In this document: positions 1-7,466 of the stretch, in pieces
How positions within the stretch are numbered: position 1 is the first letter of the stretch
How the letters are laid out: every line of letters begins with the position of its first letter
Origin: Bacillus sp. FJAT-18017
GTDB lineage: Bacteria; Bacillota; Bacilli; Bacillales; Cytobacillaceae
DNA: 64,000 bases
Assembly: GCF_001278805.1 (NCBI RefSeq)
Contig: NZ_CP012602.1
Span: 4,251,501-4,315,500, forward strand
Direction of reading: 5' to 3'
Made by a program: the position numbers and the translations under genes
Notes under the pieces: model-generated
Seen by the model: only the letters and a program-made list of their open reading frames with translations
Told to the model about the DNA's origin: nothing
The model's database searches: none

Positions 1-230
1 TATTTAAAAGGAATATGATTTGCATAGGCGGCCACCTGATAGTCGTAGGAAAAGTACTGGCTGTATGAAAACTTTTGCTTCAGTCTGGGGTCATAATTGT
101 TCTCAAAGGCTAAATGGATGAAATCCAGTTCAGTCCTAAAGATGATAGGATTTCCCGGATAAACGGGGTTTTGGCCATAAGAACCCTGGGGCAGCTTTAC
201 CGGTGAGGCTAAATAAATGTATTGAGTCAT
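1..230 (-). CDS. unknown protein, 5' part only (runs off the left edge)
   Basis: An open frame on the minus strand starts with ATG at 228-230 and is still open at base 1, giving at least 76 residues beginning MTQYIYLASPVKLPQGSYGQ. An AAAGGAGTG ribosome binding site lies about 8 nt before the ATG, which makes the start convincing. The visible part has no signal peptide or membrane segment and is rich in Tyr, Phe and Asn. I do not recognise the family. The dispersed repeat at about 250-512 begins just upstream of it, so its promoter is inside or beyond that repeat. Confidence 0.7.
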   Translation of the reverse strand, partial: MTQYIYLASPVKLPQGSYGQNPVYPGNPIIFRTELDFIHLAFENNYDPRLKQKFSYSQYFSYDYQVAAYANHIPFK

Positions 231-249
231 GAAACGCCACTCCTTTCAA

Positions 250-512
250 GAAAAGCGCAAGCGCCTGGTCAGCGCCGTATGGACTCCTCGAAAATCCTCA
301 TTACGCTATCGCGTAATTTCGTGCGATGTATTTTCGGGGGAGCTTTCCTTGTGCTATCACTTTTTCTTCGTGCGATGCTGATGCTGCCGAAGCCTTCCTT
401 GTGGAGGGCCTCGAAGGAGATAAAGGAAACACGATGAGCCTAAGCGAATCGATGTTGCCTTATCGTAACGAGGGGACCGAAGTACACTAGGCGCTAGGCG
501 CTGGAGCTAGAC
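250..512. repeat. composite MITE-like dispersed repeat, copy 1 (with nested module)
   Basis: The left end reads AAAAGCGCAAGCGCC and the right end GCTAGGCGCTGGAGCTAGAC. The same ends occur at about 34013-34160 and 35833-36039, and a short end-only fragment lies at 47128-47165. Self-complementary GCGC/AGCGC motifs suggest a folded RNA or DNA. An extra segment of about 117 bp (286-402, CCTCG...CTTGT) is inserted between GGACT and GGAGGGCC compared with the copy at 35833. An open frame crosses the element, but it has no ribosome binding site and is not conserved between copies, so I do not call it a gene. Confidence 0.8.
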
Positions 513-516
513 AATT

Positions 517-1026
517 TTAAAAATATTCCCCTACCTCTTTTGAACCCTTTACCACTAATACCTTTTCTTTATATCTGGCATATTTGGTGAAAAAGTTCGG
601 TTTTCCAACCGCTTCGAAGTGTTTATTCCATTTAAACATCTTGAAATAAATTTCCCATGTCGGTGTGTAATGAGATTGTTCCAGCCTAAGCTTTTGCCGG
701 GCGAATCTTTTAGTTATTCTCCATTTTTTAACCATGTTGGAAGGGTCTAAAAAGATAATCACTTCCGCCCGTTCGAAACTCTCAGATACCCAGTCCTCAT
801 TATGAACACCTTCCACTATCCATGTATCGTGTTGTTGGATTTCTCGTAAAATATCTTTTGCTTCTGCTGCAGAACGCCTTCGGTCACCAGCTGGGCTCCT
901 CTCGTGTACTACATTATCAAGTTCATAGAATGGAATGTTTAACTTCCGAGATAACTTTTTAGCTAAAGTCGTTTTTCCGCTCCCTACCGAACCGATAATA
1001 TGAATCTTTCGTGGGACCTCTCTCAT
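517..1026 (-). CDS. P-loop kinase, FlaR / adenylate kinase-like
   Basis: This 169-residue protein has a Walker A motif GSVGSGKT at residues 12-19, preceded by a hydrophobic beta strand. An FYELDNVV segment follows at the position where adenylate kinase-like enzymes bind substrate, and a Walker B-like strand VIIFLDPS lies near residue 90. Families of this build are annotated as DNA topology modulation protein FlaR or AAA-family ATPase, and most are probably small-molecule kinases of unknown substrate. The start is supported by GGAGGG just upstream. The gene stands alone between the dispersed repeat and a divergent small membrane protein. Confidence 0.85.
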   Translation of the reverse strand: MREVPRKIHIIGSVGSGKTTLAKKLSRKLNIPFYELDNVVHERSPAGDRRRSAAEAKDILREIQQHDTWIVEGVHNEDWVSESFERAEVIIFLDPSNMVKKWRITKRFARQKLRLEQSHYTPTWEIYFKMFKWNKHFEAVGKPNFFTKYARYKEKVLVVKGSKEVGEYF

Positions 1027-1105
1027 GGCGACCCTCCGGAACTATTTTAATTTTTCGTCAATTATACTAAACTAGAAATAACAAGGAAACGTCCAGGAGG
1101 AAAAA

Positions 1106-1384
1106 ATGAAACAAGTATTTCGCGCTCTCGTTTGGTCAGCGGTTTTACATCTGCTATTTTTTGCAGGAGTAATTGCCGTCGGTTACCTAAAAACAATATC
1201 CCATCAACCTGACATTGCGGCTAAGTATGATGATGTAATATTTTTACAAAATAATATCACCTTTGGCAGCACGATCTCTCCGCTGTTTTTCCTGGCAAGC
1301 TATCTCTCGCTGGCGGCCGGACTCGCGGTTCTTCTTTTTATAAGAAAAAGGTTAATGGATTCCCTTCCCTATCGTAATCATTAA
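1106..1384 (+). CDS. small two-helix membrane protein of unknown function
   Basis: The 92-residue product has two hydrophobic segments, about residues 8-28 and 58-80, separated by a polar loop with Asp and Asn. An AGGAGGAAAAA ribosome binding site precedes the ATG. The gene is divergent from the P-loop kinase and 40 bp upstream of the alpha/beta hydrolase, with which it may be co-transcribed. I do not recognise a family. Confidence 0.7.
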   Translation: MKQVFRALVWSAVLHLLFFAGVIAVGYLKTISHQPDIAAKYDDVIFLQNNITFGSTISPLFFLASYLSLAAGLAVLLFIRKRLMDSLPYRNH

Positions 1385-1424
1385 CATTGCATTTAAATAC
1401 GGGACTTTATAAGAGGTGAACTGC

Positions 1425-2201
1425 TTGAATTTACATTATCAAGAGTATGGCGATAAGAAAGCTCCATTACTAGTATTTTTGCACGGCGGTGGAGTATCCA
1501 GCTGGATGTGGGATAACCAAATACACTATTTCAGTCATTTTCATTGCATTACAATAGACTTGCCAGAACAAGGGAAAAGCAATTTAACTGAACACTTTTC
1601 TATTCAAAAAAGTGCACAACGAATAAATGATTTCATTGAAAAAATAGCAAACGGTAAAACCGTAACTGTTATTGGATTTTCATTGGGTGCGCAAGTAACA
1701 ATTCAAATGTTAAGTTTGAATCCGAATTTGGTTGATTATGCCGTCATAAACAGTGCATTAGTCAGACCAAATTCCTTTTTTAAAAAAATGATCAGACCGT
1801 CTATTAAATTAACTTTTCCATTAATTAAAAATAAATCTTTTTCAAAACTTCAAGCAAAAACACTCTATATTGATGAAAAATACTTTGAAACCTATTACAA
1901 AGAAAGTTCTCAAATGAAACCAGATACACTTATTAGAATTTTAGAGGAAAATATGTCGTTTGAAATACCAAATGATTTAAATAAGGCAACCGGCAAGATT
2001 TTAGTGACAGTCGGTGAAAAAGAAAAAGCAGTCATGAAAAAATCAGCAAAAGATATAGTTTCAAGTAATCCAAATTGTACAGGAATCATAATCCCCAGGG
2101 TTGGTCACGGAATACCCCTAGTGGACCCCGCTTTTTTTAATCAAATGGTAGAAAAGTGGATACTGGAAGGCACATTGCCACGCGAAGTAATAACACGGTG
2201 A
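1425..2201 (+). CDS. alpha/beta hydrolase
   Basis: This 258-residue protein has the alpha/beta-hydrolase pattern: an oxyanion-hole HGGG at residues 20-23, the nucleophile elbow GFSLGA with Ser at about 86, and a C-terminal RVGHGIPL supplying the catalytic His. The expected acidic residue after strand 6 falls in a Glu/Lys-rich stretch (VGEKEKAV) and is less clear. I place the start at TTG 1425, because AAGAGGTGA lies 5 nt before it and the protein then begins MNLHYQEYG, typical of the family. A GTG at 1416 overlaps that Shine-Dalgarno. The gene is visibly more AT-rich than its neighbours, which may indicate recent acquisition. The substrate is unknown. Confidence 0.85.
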   Translation: MNLHYQEYGDKKAPLLVFLHGGGVSSWMWDNQIHYFSHFHCITIDLPEQGKSNLTEHFSIQKSAQRINDFIEKIANGKTVTVIGFSLGAQVTIQMLSLNPNLVDYAVINSALVRPNSFFKKMIRPSIKLTFPLIKNKSFSKLQAKTLYIDEKYFETYYKESSQMKPDTLIRILEENMSFEIPNDLNKATGKILVTVGEKEKAVMKKSAKDIVSSNPNCTGIIIPRVGHGIPLVDPAFFNQMVEKWILEGTLPREVITR

Positions 2202-2329
2202 CTAAAAGAAAGGCCTTGTTCTCGTAAACAATGGCATCCATATGTAGAGTTCTCATTCTTAAATTTCTAGTAAAATTTTTATATTTTTTTCAAAAATGTG
2301 GTTTAAAAAGATTTGAGGAGGGAAAATAG

Positions 2330-2637
2330 GTAATGTAGCGACGCAGGACAGGGATAGCCGGGAATGTGATGGTTAATGGTAGCAGTACATTAACAAAGAG
2401 TTAATGTAGATCGGTTATCTAGTGTTGTTGCGATCGTTTACTTTGGAGAAAGATTTGCTTTCTCGGGTGAGTATTGTTGGTCGCCCGGCGGCCGAAGTTG
2501 GGTCCGCCTAAGGTATATTTAGCAGTGGCTGCTAAATAAGGGCAGGGTATGACTGCTGAATAGGGCAAGTCTACTCCTCAAATTCCCGGTAGGACGGGAA
2601 TGGAGAAAGCCTGAACCGAGCCGGTACGGGCTTTTTT
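2330..2637 (+). ncRNA. candidate structured non-coding RNA, family not identified
   Basis: No credible reading frame crosses this stretch, but it is packed with perfect hairpins: GTTAATG/CATTAAC (2372-2394), GAGAAAG/CTTTCTC (2446-2464), GGGTGA/TCGCCC (2465-2484), GGCGG/CCGCC (2487-2508), TTTAGCAG/CTGCTAAA (2518-2536) and ATTCCCG/CGGGAAT (2582-2601). It ends in an intrinsic terminator at 2608-2637. It is more GC-rich than its flanks. It is not SRP RNA, tmRNA, 6S RNA or RNase P by their conserved landmarks. It might belong to one of the large structured RNA classes of Firmicutes such as the raiA motif, but I cannot confirm that by eye. Confidence 0.5.
2608..2637 (+). terminator. intrinsic terminator of the candidate ncRNA
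   Basis: AGCCTG pairs with CGGGCT around an inner ACCG/CGGT stem, followed by six T residues. Confidence 0.75.
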
Positions 2638-2698
2638 CATGTAAAAAAACTGTTTCAACATTTAACTTGCTGTAAAAACAATAATGAAATCCAATAAA

Positions 2699-2737
2699 AA
2701 AGGAGCCATTCTCTCTAAACGCGAGAATGGCTCCTTT
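2699..2737. terminator. strong bidirectional terminator-like hairpin
   Basis: The arms AAAGGAGCCATTCTC and GAGAATGGCTCCTTT form a perfect 15-bp stem with A-rich and T-rich flanks. It lies between the candidate ncRNA and the first DoxX promoter and probably insulates the two. Confidence 0.7.
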
Positions 2738-2962
2738 CTTTCGGCATGAATAACGTTACAAAAAGGATGAACCATTGTCTGCCACTTCTCTCGCATTCCT
2801 TAAAATGGCCAAGGACAAGTAAAAGCAATTTTAATAGGGATTTTGATGAAATTCACTACTTTCCAGGTGATTTTCCGGTGCAAATGAAGGTAGTTCCCCA
2901 ATGATTGCAGAGCTGTATTTCCTAGAAGGAATGCAGCTTATTTGACTTCAGTTAACACTGTC

Positions 2963-3055
2963 TGTGTGTGCTTTCACATCTTAGACAAGAAGCTTTGACA
3001 GCTTTTTGAATAGATCCCCAAAGCCCTATTCACATGGTGTTTACCGGAGTATATT
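2963..3055 (+). promoter_or_regulatory. DoxX-1 promoter with CRP/FNR-type box
   Basis: A 16-bp box TGTGTGTGCTTTCACA lies at 2963-2978. The -10 element TATATT is at 3050-3055, 79.5 bp from the box centre to its first base. In between are TTTGACAGCTTTTTGAA and the inverted repeat TGAATAG/CTATTCA. A palindrome TTTACAGTGTAAA (3054-3066) overlaps the end of the -10 and the likely start point. There is no good -35 hexamer 17 bp upstream of the -10, which fits an activator-dependent promoter. Confidence 0.7.
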
Positions 3056-3104
3056 TACAGTGTAAACAACGTATTTAAAAACAAAAGGAAATGGGGAATC
3101 ATTC

Positions 3105-3605
3105 ATGTTTAACAAATTCTTAAGGGAAAACAACATTGTTGCTGCTCTGCTCGCTTTGCTTCGTGTGTATCTCGGTTATGCCTGGTTCACTGCAGGCCTT
3201 GGTAAAGTAACTGGAGGATTCGATGCTAGCGGATTCATCAAAGGTGCAATTGCCAATCCGGTAAAAGGCCCGGACGGCGGTGTTGTGTACGGGTGGTATG
3301 TAGACTTCTTGCAAAACGTTGCTCTTCCAAACATCGACTTGTTCAACGTTCTTGTTCTTTGGGGCGAACTGCTAGTAGGACTTGGCCTCATGATTGGCTG
3401 CTTGACTACTGCGGCAATGTTCTTCGGTCTTGTAATGAACTTCGCGTTCTTCTTTGCTGGAACAGTCAGCCATAACCCTACTGACATCCTGTTCGGATTC
3501 ATCCTGCTGGCTGCTGGTGCAAATGCTGGTAAATACGGCCTTGATCGCTGGGTACTTCCTTACATCAACAAAGCAGTATTTAAAAAAGAACAACCTCAAA
3601 ACTAA
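3105..3605 (+). CDS. DoxX family membrane protein, copy 1 of 8
   Basis: This 166-residue protein is predicted to have four membrane helices (about 11-33, 80-100, 102-120, 126-145) and matches the DoxX/DoxD-like family. Members include the small subunit of thiosulfate:quinone oxidoreductase and the quinone-stress proteins CatD and MhqP of B. subtilis. Visible conserved residues include Arg20, Trp27, Trp64, Glu88, the single Cys99, Asn112 and His123. It is a class A copy: loop without the extra residue (residues 37-39 GGF) and Asn71. It alone has Leu85 where all others have Pro. The Shine-Dalgarno ATGGGGAATC lies just before the ATG. The gene is monocistronic, and its substrate is unknown. Confidence 0.93.
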   Translation: MFNKFLRENNIVAALLALLRVYLGYAWFTAGLGKVTGGFDASGFIKGAIANPVKGPDGGVVYGWYVDFLQNVALPNIDLFNVLVLWGELLVGLGLMIGCLTTAAMFFGLVMNFAFFFAGTVSHNPTDILFGFILLAAGANAGKYGLDRWVLPYINKAVFKKEQPQN

Positions 3606-3640
3606 TATAAAGGCGGAGTCCTCCCCCTTCTCCCCTTTAA

Positions 3641-3669
3641 CAACCCTTCAAAAATGGAGGGTTTTTTTG
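3641..3669 (+). terminator. terminator of DoxX-1
   Basis: ACCCTTC and GGAGGGT form a hairpin followed by a T run. The conserved C-rich 3' UTR block at about 3614-3637 precedes it. Confidence 0.7.
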
Positions 3670-3756
3670 TGGATAAAATCATAGCCCTAATATAGTTTCA
3701 TCCCCCACTTACTGCCAAAAGGATGTGAAAATTTAATCATGTAAAAAAACTCATAC

Positions 3757-3788
3757 AAAAAGCGTCGATCTCAACTGACCAACGCTTT
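3757..3788 (-). terminator. terminator of the peptide ABC transporter operon
   Basis: Read on the minus strand, AAAGCGT pairs with ACGCTTT, followed by a T run. It lies just after the stop of the last permease gene. Confidence 0.7.
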
Positions 3789-3811
3789 CTGCTGTATGGG
3801 AAACTGAAGCA

Positions 3812-4711
3812 CTAATTCTTCATTTTCGGGTCAAGGGCATCCCTTAATCCGTCTCCCATCAAATTAAATCCGAGTACGGTGAGCATGATGGCAATCCCCG
3901 GAAAGAATAAGGTCCATGGGGCTTGCATCAAATAATTTTTCGAATCGGCGAGCATCTTTCCCCACTCGGGTGTTGGGGCCTGTGCGCCCATCCCTAAAAA
4001 CCCAAGGGCTGCTGCTTCGATAATCGCAGTTGCAATCGCCAATGTCGCTTGGACGATTACCGGAGAAATGCTGTTTGGCAATACATGTTTTAAAAGAATC
4101 CGGGAATCCTTCATCCCAATCGCCCAGGCTGCCATGATATACTCTTCCTGCTTGACACTGAGTACCCTGGAGCGCACAATCCGTCCAAAGTTTGGGATAT
4201 TGATGAGCGCAATCGCAATTAGGGCGTTTTGTAAAGACGGTCCTAAAATTGCGACAACGGCAATCGCCAATAATATGCTTGGAAAAGCAAGCATGATATC
4301 AAATATCCGTGAAATAATCGTGTCAACCCAGCGCCCATAGTAGCCGGAAACAATCCCGAGCAGTGTACCAATGATCACAGAACCCAATACAGAGGAAAAT
4401 CCCACCCATAGAGAGATTCTTGCCCCATAGATGACCCTTGAAAAAATATCACGGCCAAAGTCATCGGTTCCAAACCAATGCTTACTTGACGGCGCTTGCA
4501 TTCGCTCCGCCAACACCTGATCCTTAAAGCTATAAGGCGAAATTACAGGCGCGAGAACAGCAATAATAATAAAAAATACAACAATGCTTAAGCCGATAAT
4601 AGCCAATTTATTTTTATAAAAGGATTGCCAGGCTTCCTTCCATGGAGGTACCAACTTATCCTCCTCGGCGATTTTTGGGATGTCAGCAATATTTTTTGCC
4701 AATTCTGCCAT
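3812..4711 (-). CDS. dppC: peptide ABC transporter permease, DppC/OppC type
   Basis: This 299-residue inner-membrane permease has an N-terminal helix (about 37-58) typical of the OppC N-terminal domain and a BPD_transp_1 fold with the EAA loop near residues 190-215 (EEYIMAAWAIG). It is the last gene of a five-gene minus-strand operon: ATPase, ATPase, binding protein, DppB and this gene. It forms the heterodimeric channel with the gene at 4729. AAAGGAGGT precedes the ATG. The substrate is probably di- or oligopeptides. Nickel transporters share this architecture, so the exact substrate is not settled. Confidence 0.92.
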   Translation of the reverse strand: MAELAKNIADIPKIAEEDKLVPPWKEAWQSFYKNKLAIIGLSIVVFFIIIAVLAPVISPYSFKDQVLAERMQAPSSKHWFGTDDFGRDIFSRVIYGARISLWVGFSSVLGSVIIGTLLGIVSGYYGRWVDTIISRIFDIMLAFPSILLAIAVVAILGPSLQNALIAIALINIPNFGRIVRSRVLSVKQEEYIMAAWAIGMKDSRILLKHVLPNSISPVIVQATLAIATAIIEAAALGFLGMGAQAPTPEWGKMLADSKNYLMQAPWTLFFPGIAIMLTVLGFNLMGDGLRDALDPKMKN

Positions 4712-4728
4712 AGTGGAAACCTCCTTTA

Positions 4729-5733
4729 TTATGTATATTTAATTCTTGGATCAATAAAGACATATAATAAATCCACTATTAAATTAATGAAAACAAAAAT
4801 TGCGGCAATGATTAAGATACCTGACTGGATTACCGGATAATCACGGTAGCCGATTGCGTCATACAAGTACCGGCCAATTCCCGGCCAGCCGAAAATTGTT
4901 TCTGTTAATATGGCTCCCCCCAGCAAAAGACCTGCCTGCAAACCAATTACGGTTAACACGGGTATAATCGCGTTCTTCAATGAATGCTTATACACAACCC
5001 AAAACATTCCCAGCCCTTTTGCCCTTGCAGTCCGAATATAATCCGACTTCATGACTTCGAGCATTGTAGCACGAGTCATTCTCGCTATGATGGCCATTGG
5101 AATCGTGGCCAGCGTCATGCTCGGCAAAATTAGATGCTGAATCACTGTCCCGAATTGGTCGGTTCTGCCTTGAAGCAAGGTATCAATTAAATAAAGGCCT
5201 GTAATCGCTGTTACAGGGTCTCTGACATTCTCTCTCCCGGTTGTTGGCAGCCATCCAAGTTCAATTGAAAATGCCCACTGTTCCATTAAACCGAGCCAAA
5301 AAATCGGCATCGATACCCCGATTAAGGCCAGTACCATAGCAACATAATCAAACCACGACTTTGAAAACCAGGCACTGATAATGCCGGCATTGACGCCAAT
5401 CAAGACTGCGATCAGCATTGCGACAATTGTCAATTCCAGTGTTGCAGTCAAGAATGGCCAAATTTCTTCGTTGATGGCCCCCCTTGTCCTTAGAGAAGTA
5501 CCTAAATCCCCATGCAGCAAGGAATTAAGATAATCGACATATTGTTCGTACCATGGCCTGTCCAAGCCCAATTGTTTGGTTACTTCAGCAATTGCCTCCT
5601 TTGTTGCTCTTTGGCCAAGAATCACCTGGGCAGGGTTTCCAGGAATGGCATGGATGATTGCAAAAACAACAAGGGTCATTCCAAATAAAACCGGAAATAA
5701 CGCTAAAATACGCTTGGCTGTATAAGCTAGCAC
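4729..5733 (-). CDS. dppB: peptide ABC transporter permease, DppB/OppB type
   Basis: This permease of about 334 residues has a first helix close to the N-terminus (LFPVLFGMTLVVFAIIHAIP), a family-typical PGNP motif, and an EAA-like loop SDYIRTARAKGLG. It pairs with the DppC-like permease 18 bp downstream. The gene can be read from GTG 5742, but AAGGGGTGA is then touching the start. GTG 5733, with a 6-nt spacer, is better and gives MLAYTAKRIL. Confidence is high in the family and moderate in the exact start. Confidence 0.9.
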   Translation of the reverse strand: MLAYTAKRILALFPVLFGMTLVVFAIIHAIPGNPAQVILGQRATKEAIAEVTKQLGLDRPWYEQYVDYLNSLLHGDLGTSLRTRGAINEEIWPFLTATLELTIVAMLIAVLIGVNAGIISAWFSKSWFDYVAMVLALIGVSMPIFWLGLMEQWAFSIELGWLPTTGRENVRDPVTAITGLYLIDTLLQGRTDQFGTVIQHLILPSMTLATIPMAIIARMTRATMLEVMKSDYIRTARAKGLGMFWVVYKHSLKNAIIPVLTVIGLQAGLLLGGAILTETIFGWPGIGRYLYDAIGYRDYPVIQSGILIIAAIFVFINLIVDLLYVFIDPRIKYT

Positions 5734-5799
5734 CCTTTTCACCCCTTATTCTTTTATTAAACGAAAGGAGAGGCAAAGCTCCTCCCCTTTCAAGTTTCA

Positions 5800-7416
5800 T
5801 TATTTAAATTCGACTTTCGTAACAGCTTCCGAACCTGTCGGATGCGGCAGGTAGTTCACTACATCTTTACTTGCGGCAAGCAGCGGCACTGAGTGAACAA
5901 GCGGTACCCACGGAGCATCATCTTTGATAATCTCTTGGGCCTTTTTGTATAATTCGTTCCGCTTCTCCTGATCTGGTTCGGTTTGGGCCTGAATTAAAAT
6001 GTCATGAAGTTCATCATTGCTATAATGTGCATAGTTGTTGCTGCCGATGCTGTCCTTATCCAAAAGGGTATATAGGAAGTTATCCGCATCCCCGTTGTCA
6101 CCTGTCCAGCCGAGCATGAACATATCAAACTCGCCTTTGGCAGCCTTCTCCAGATACGTCGCCCATTCGACGGATTGGATATTGGCTTTTACGCCGATTT
6201 TACTTAAGCTTTCCTGGATAACCTCTGCAACCTTCTGTGCCTCAGGCATGTAAGGGCGCGCTACAGGCATGGCCCATAGGTCAATCTCGAAGCCTTTTTC
6301 ATATCCTGCCTCTTTCAATAATGCTTTAGCTTTTTCTAAATCAAATGGATAATCACTGATTTGGTCGTTATACCCTTCAAGTGATGGCGGCATCGGGTTG
6401 ATTGCCGGTTCTGCTTTTCCGCCATAGAACGCGTCGATGATCGACTTTTTATCAATCGCATGATTGATGGCCTGGCGTACCAGTTTATTATCGAATGGCT
6501 TACGGGTATTTGTCATGCCAATGTAACCAACGTTATTTGACGGGCGCTCAATGACTTGCAACTTGTCATTTGCTGAAACTGATGCTTCATCAGAGTTGTT
6601 CAATCCATCCATAATATCGATCTCGCCATTTGCAAGTGCATTTAAGCGGGCGGTATTTTCAGGAATGACACGGAAAATAACCTTATTTAATTTCGGAAGT
6701 CCTGCTTGCCAATAGTCTGGGTTCTTTTCAAGTGTGATCGTGTCGTTTTGCTTCCACTCTACGAACTTAAATGGCCCTGTTCCAACTGGGTTGTTGCGGA
6801 AATCGTCCCCAAACTTTTCAACAGCTGCAGGACTGGCCATTGAGAACGGTGACATTGCCAAATTTTTAAGGAATGGTGCCTGAGACCTCTTCAAGACAAA
6901 TTGCACGGTATGTTCATCTACTGCTTTAACTTCCTTGATGACATGGCCTTCATCTTTTTTATAACCGCCAAACATCGAATAGTAAGGGAATTTTTCGGCG
7001 TCGCCGTTCATCCAGCGGTTAAAGTTGAATACGACCGCTTCGGCATTGAAATCTGTACCGTCATGGAATTTAACCCCTTGGCGAAGATTGAACGTGTATG
7101 TTAAACCATCGTCACTTACTTCCCATTTTTCAGCAAGGCCAGGGTTAATGGTCGTATCCTGGTCGCCATACTGAACCAGCGTTTCAAAAATATTTTCGGT
7201 TACCCGAAACGCTTCCCCTTCTGTAGTCGTAATCGGATCGAGTGAAGTGGAATCACCGCCACGGCCATAAACTAGCGTGTCTTTTTTAGGTTCTCCTTCA
7301 TTTCCGCTAGCAGGCTTCTTAGTTCCACCAGCTTCATTGCCACTGTTGCAGCCTGCCAAGAACACAAAAATGGCCAACAGTCCAATCAAAAGCAGTTTAA
7401 CTGACCTTTTCTTCAT
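5800..7416 (-). CDS. peptide-binding lipoprotein of ABC transporter (SBP family 5)
   Basis: This extracytoplasmic solute-binding protein of about 538 residues carries a lipoprotein signal peptide ending in FLAGC with the lipidated Cys at about residue 23. It has the family 5 signature in the region of GLTYTFNLRQGVKFHDGT. I start it at the ATG encoding MKKRSV (7416), with GGGGGAG 9 nt upstream. ATG 7422 two codons earlier is also possible, and the longer frame to 7470 would bury the signal peptide. It delivers substrate to the DppB/DppC pair. Placing the binding protein between the ATPases and the permeases is one of several orders seen in Bacillaceae. Confidence 0.92.
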   Translation of the reverse strand: MKKRSVKLLLIGLLAIFVFLAGCNSGNEAGGTKKPASGNEGEPKKDTLVYGRGGDSTSLDPITTTEGEAFRVTENIFETLVQYGDQDTTINPGLAEKWEVSDDGLTYTFNLRQGVKFHDGTDFNAEAVVFNFNRWMNGDAEKFPYYSMFGGYKKDEGHVIKEVKAVDEHTVQFVLKRSQAPFLKNLAMSPFSMASPAAVEKFGDDFRNNPVGTGPFKFVEWKQNDTITLEKNPDYWQAGLPKLNKVIFRVIPENTARLNALANGEIDIMDGLNNSDEASVSANDKLQVIERPSNNVGYIGMTNTRKPFDNKLVRQAINHAIDKKSIIDAFYGGKAEPAINPMPPSLEGYNDQISDYPFDLEKAKALLKEAGYEKGFEIDLWAMPVARPYMPEAQKVAEVIQESLSKIGVKANIQSVEWATYLEKAAKGEFDMFMLGWTGDNGDADNFLYTLLDKDSIGSNNYAHYSNDELHDILIQAQTEPDQEKRNELYKKAQEIIKDDAPWVPLVHSVPLLAASKDVVNYLPHPTGSEAVTKVEFK

Positions 7417-7466
7417 AATCATTTGCTCCCCCCATTTGTTTTGTTGATTATCATAAATGCTCCTGC

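Noticed and set aside
222..437. 71-codon open frame across the first dispersed repeat
   Set aside because: It lies inside a repeat, has no ribosome binding site and is not conserved in the other copies of the element.
2330..2637. SRP RNA, tmRNA, 6S RNA, RNase P RNA or T-box for the structured region
   Set aside because: The conserved landmarks of these RNAs (for example the T-box GGTGGTACCGCG-like motif or the tmRNA tag frame) are absent.
2995..3000. TTGACA in the DoxX promoters as a -35 hexamer
   Set aside because: No -10 lies 16-19 bp downstream, the motif is CTGTGACA in copy 5, and the strictly conserved TATATT is 50 bp away.
3120..3599. Antisense and alternative-frame open frames inside every DoxX gene (for example 64 and 71 codons on the minus strand)
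   Set aside because: They recur in all copies only because the DoxX coding sequence is conserved. None has a ribosome binding site, and their protein sequences vary more than the DoxX frame.
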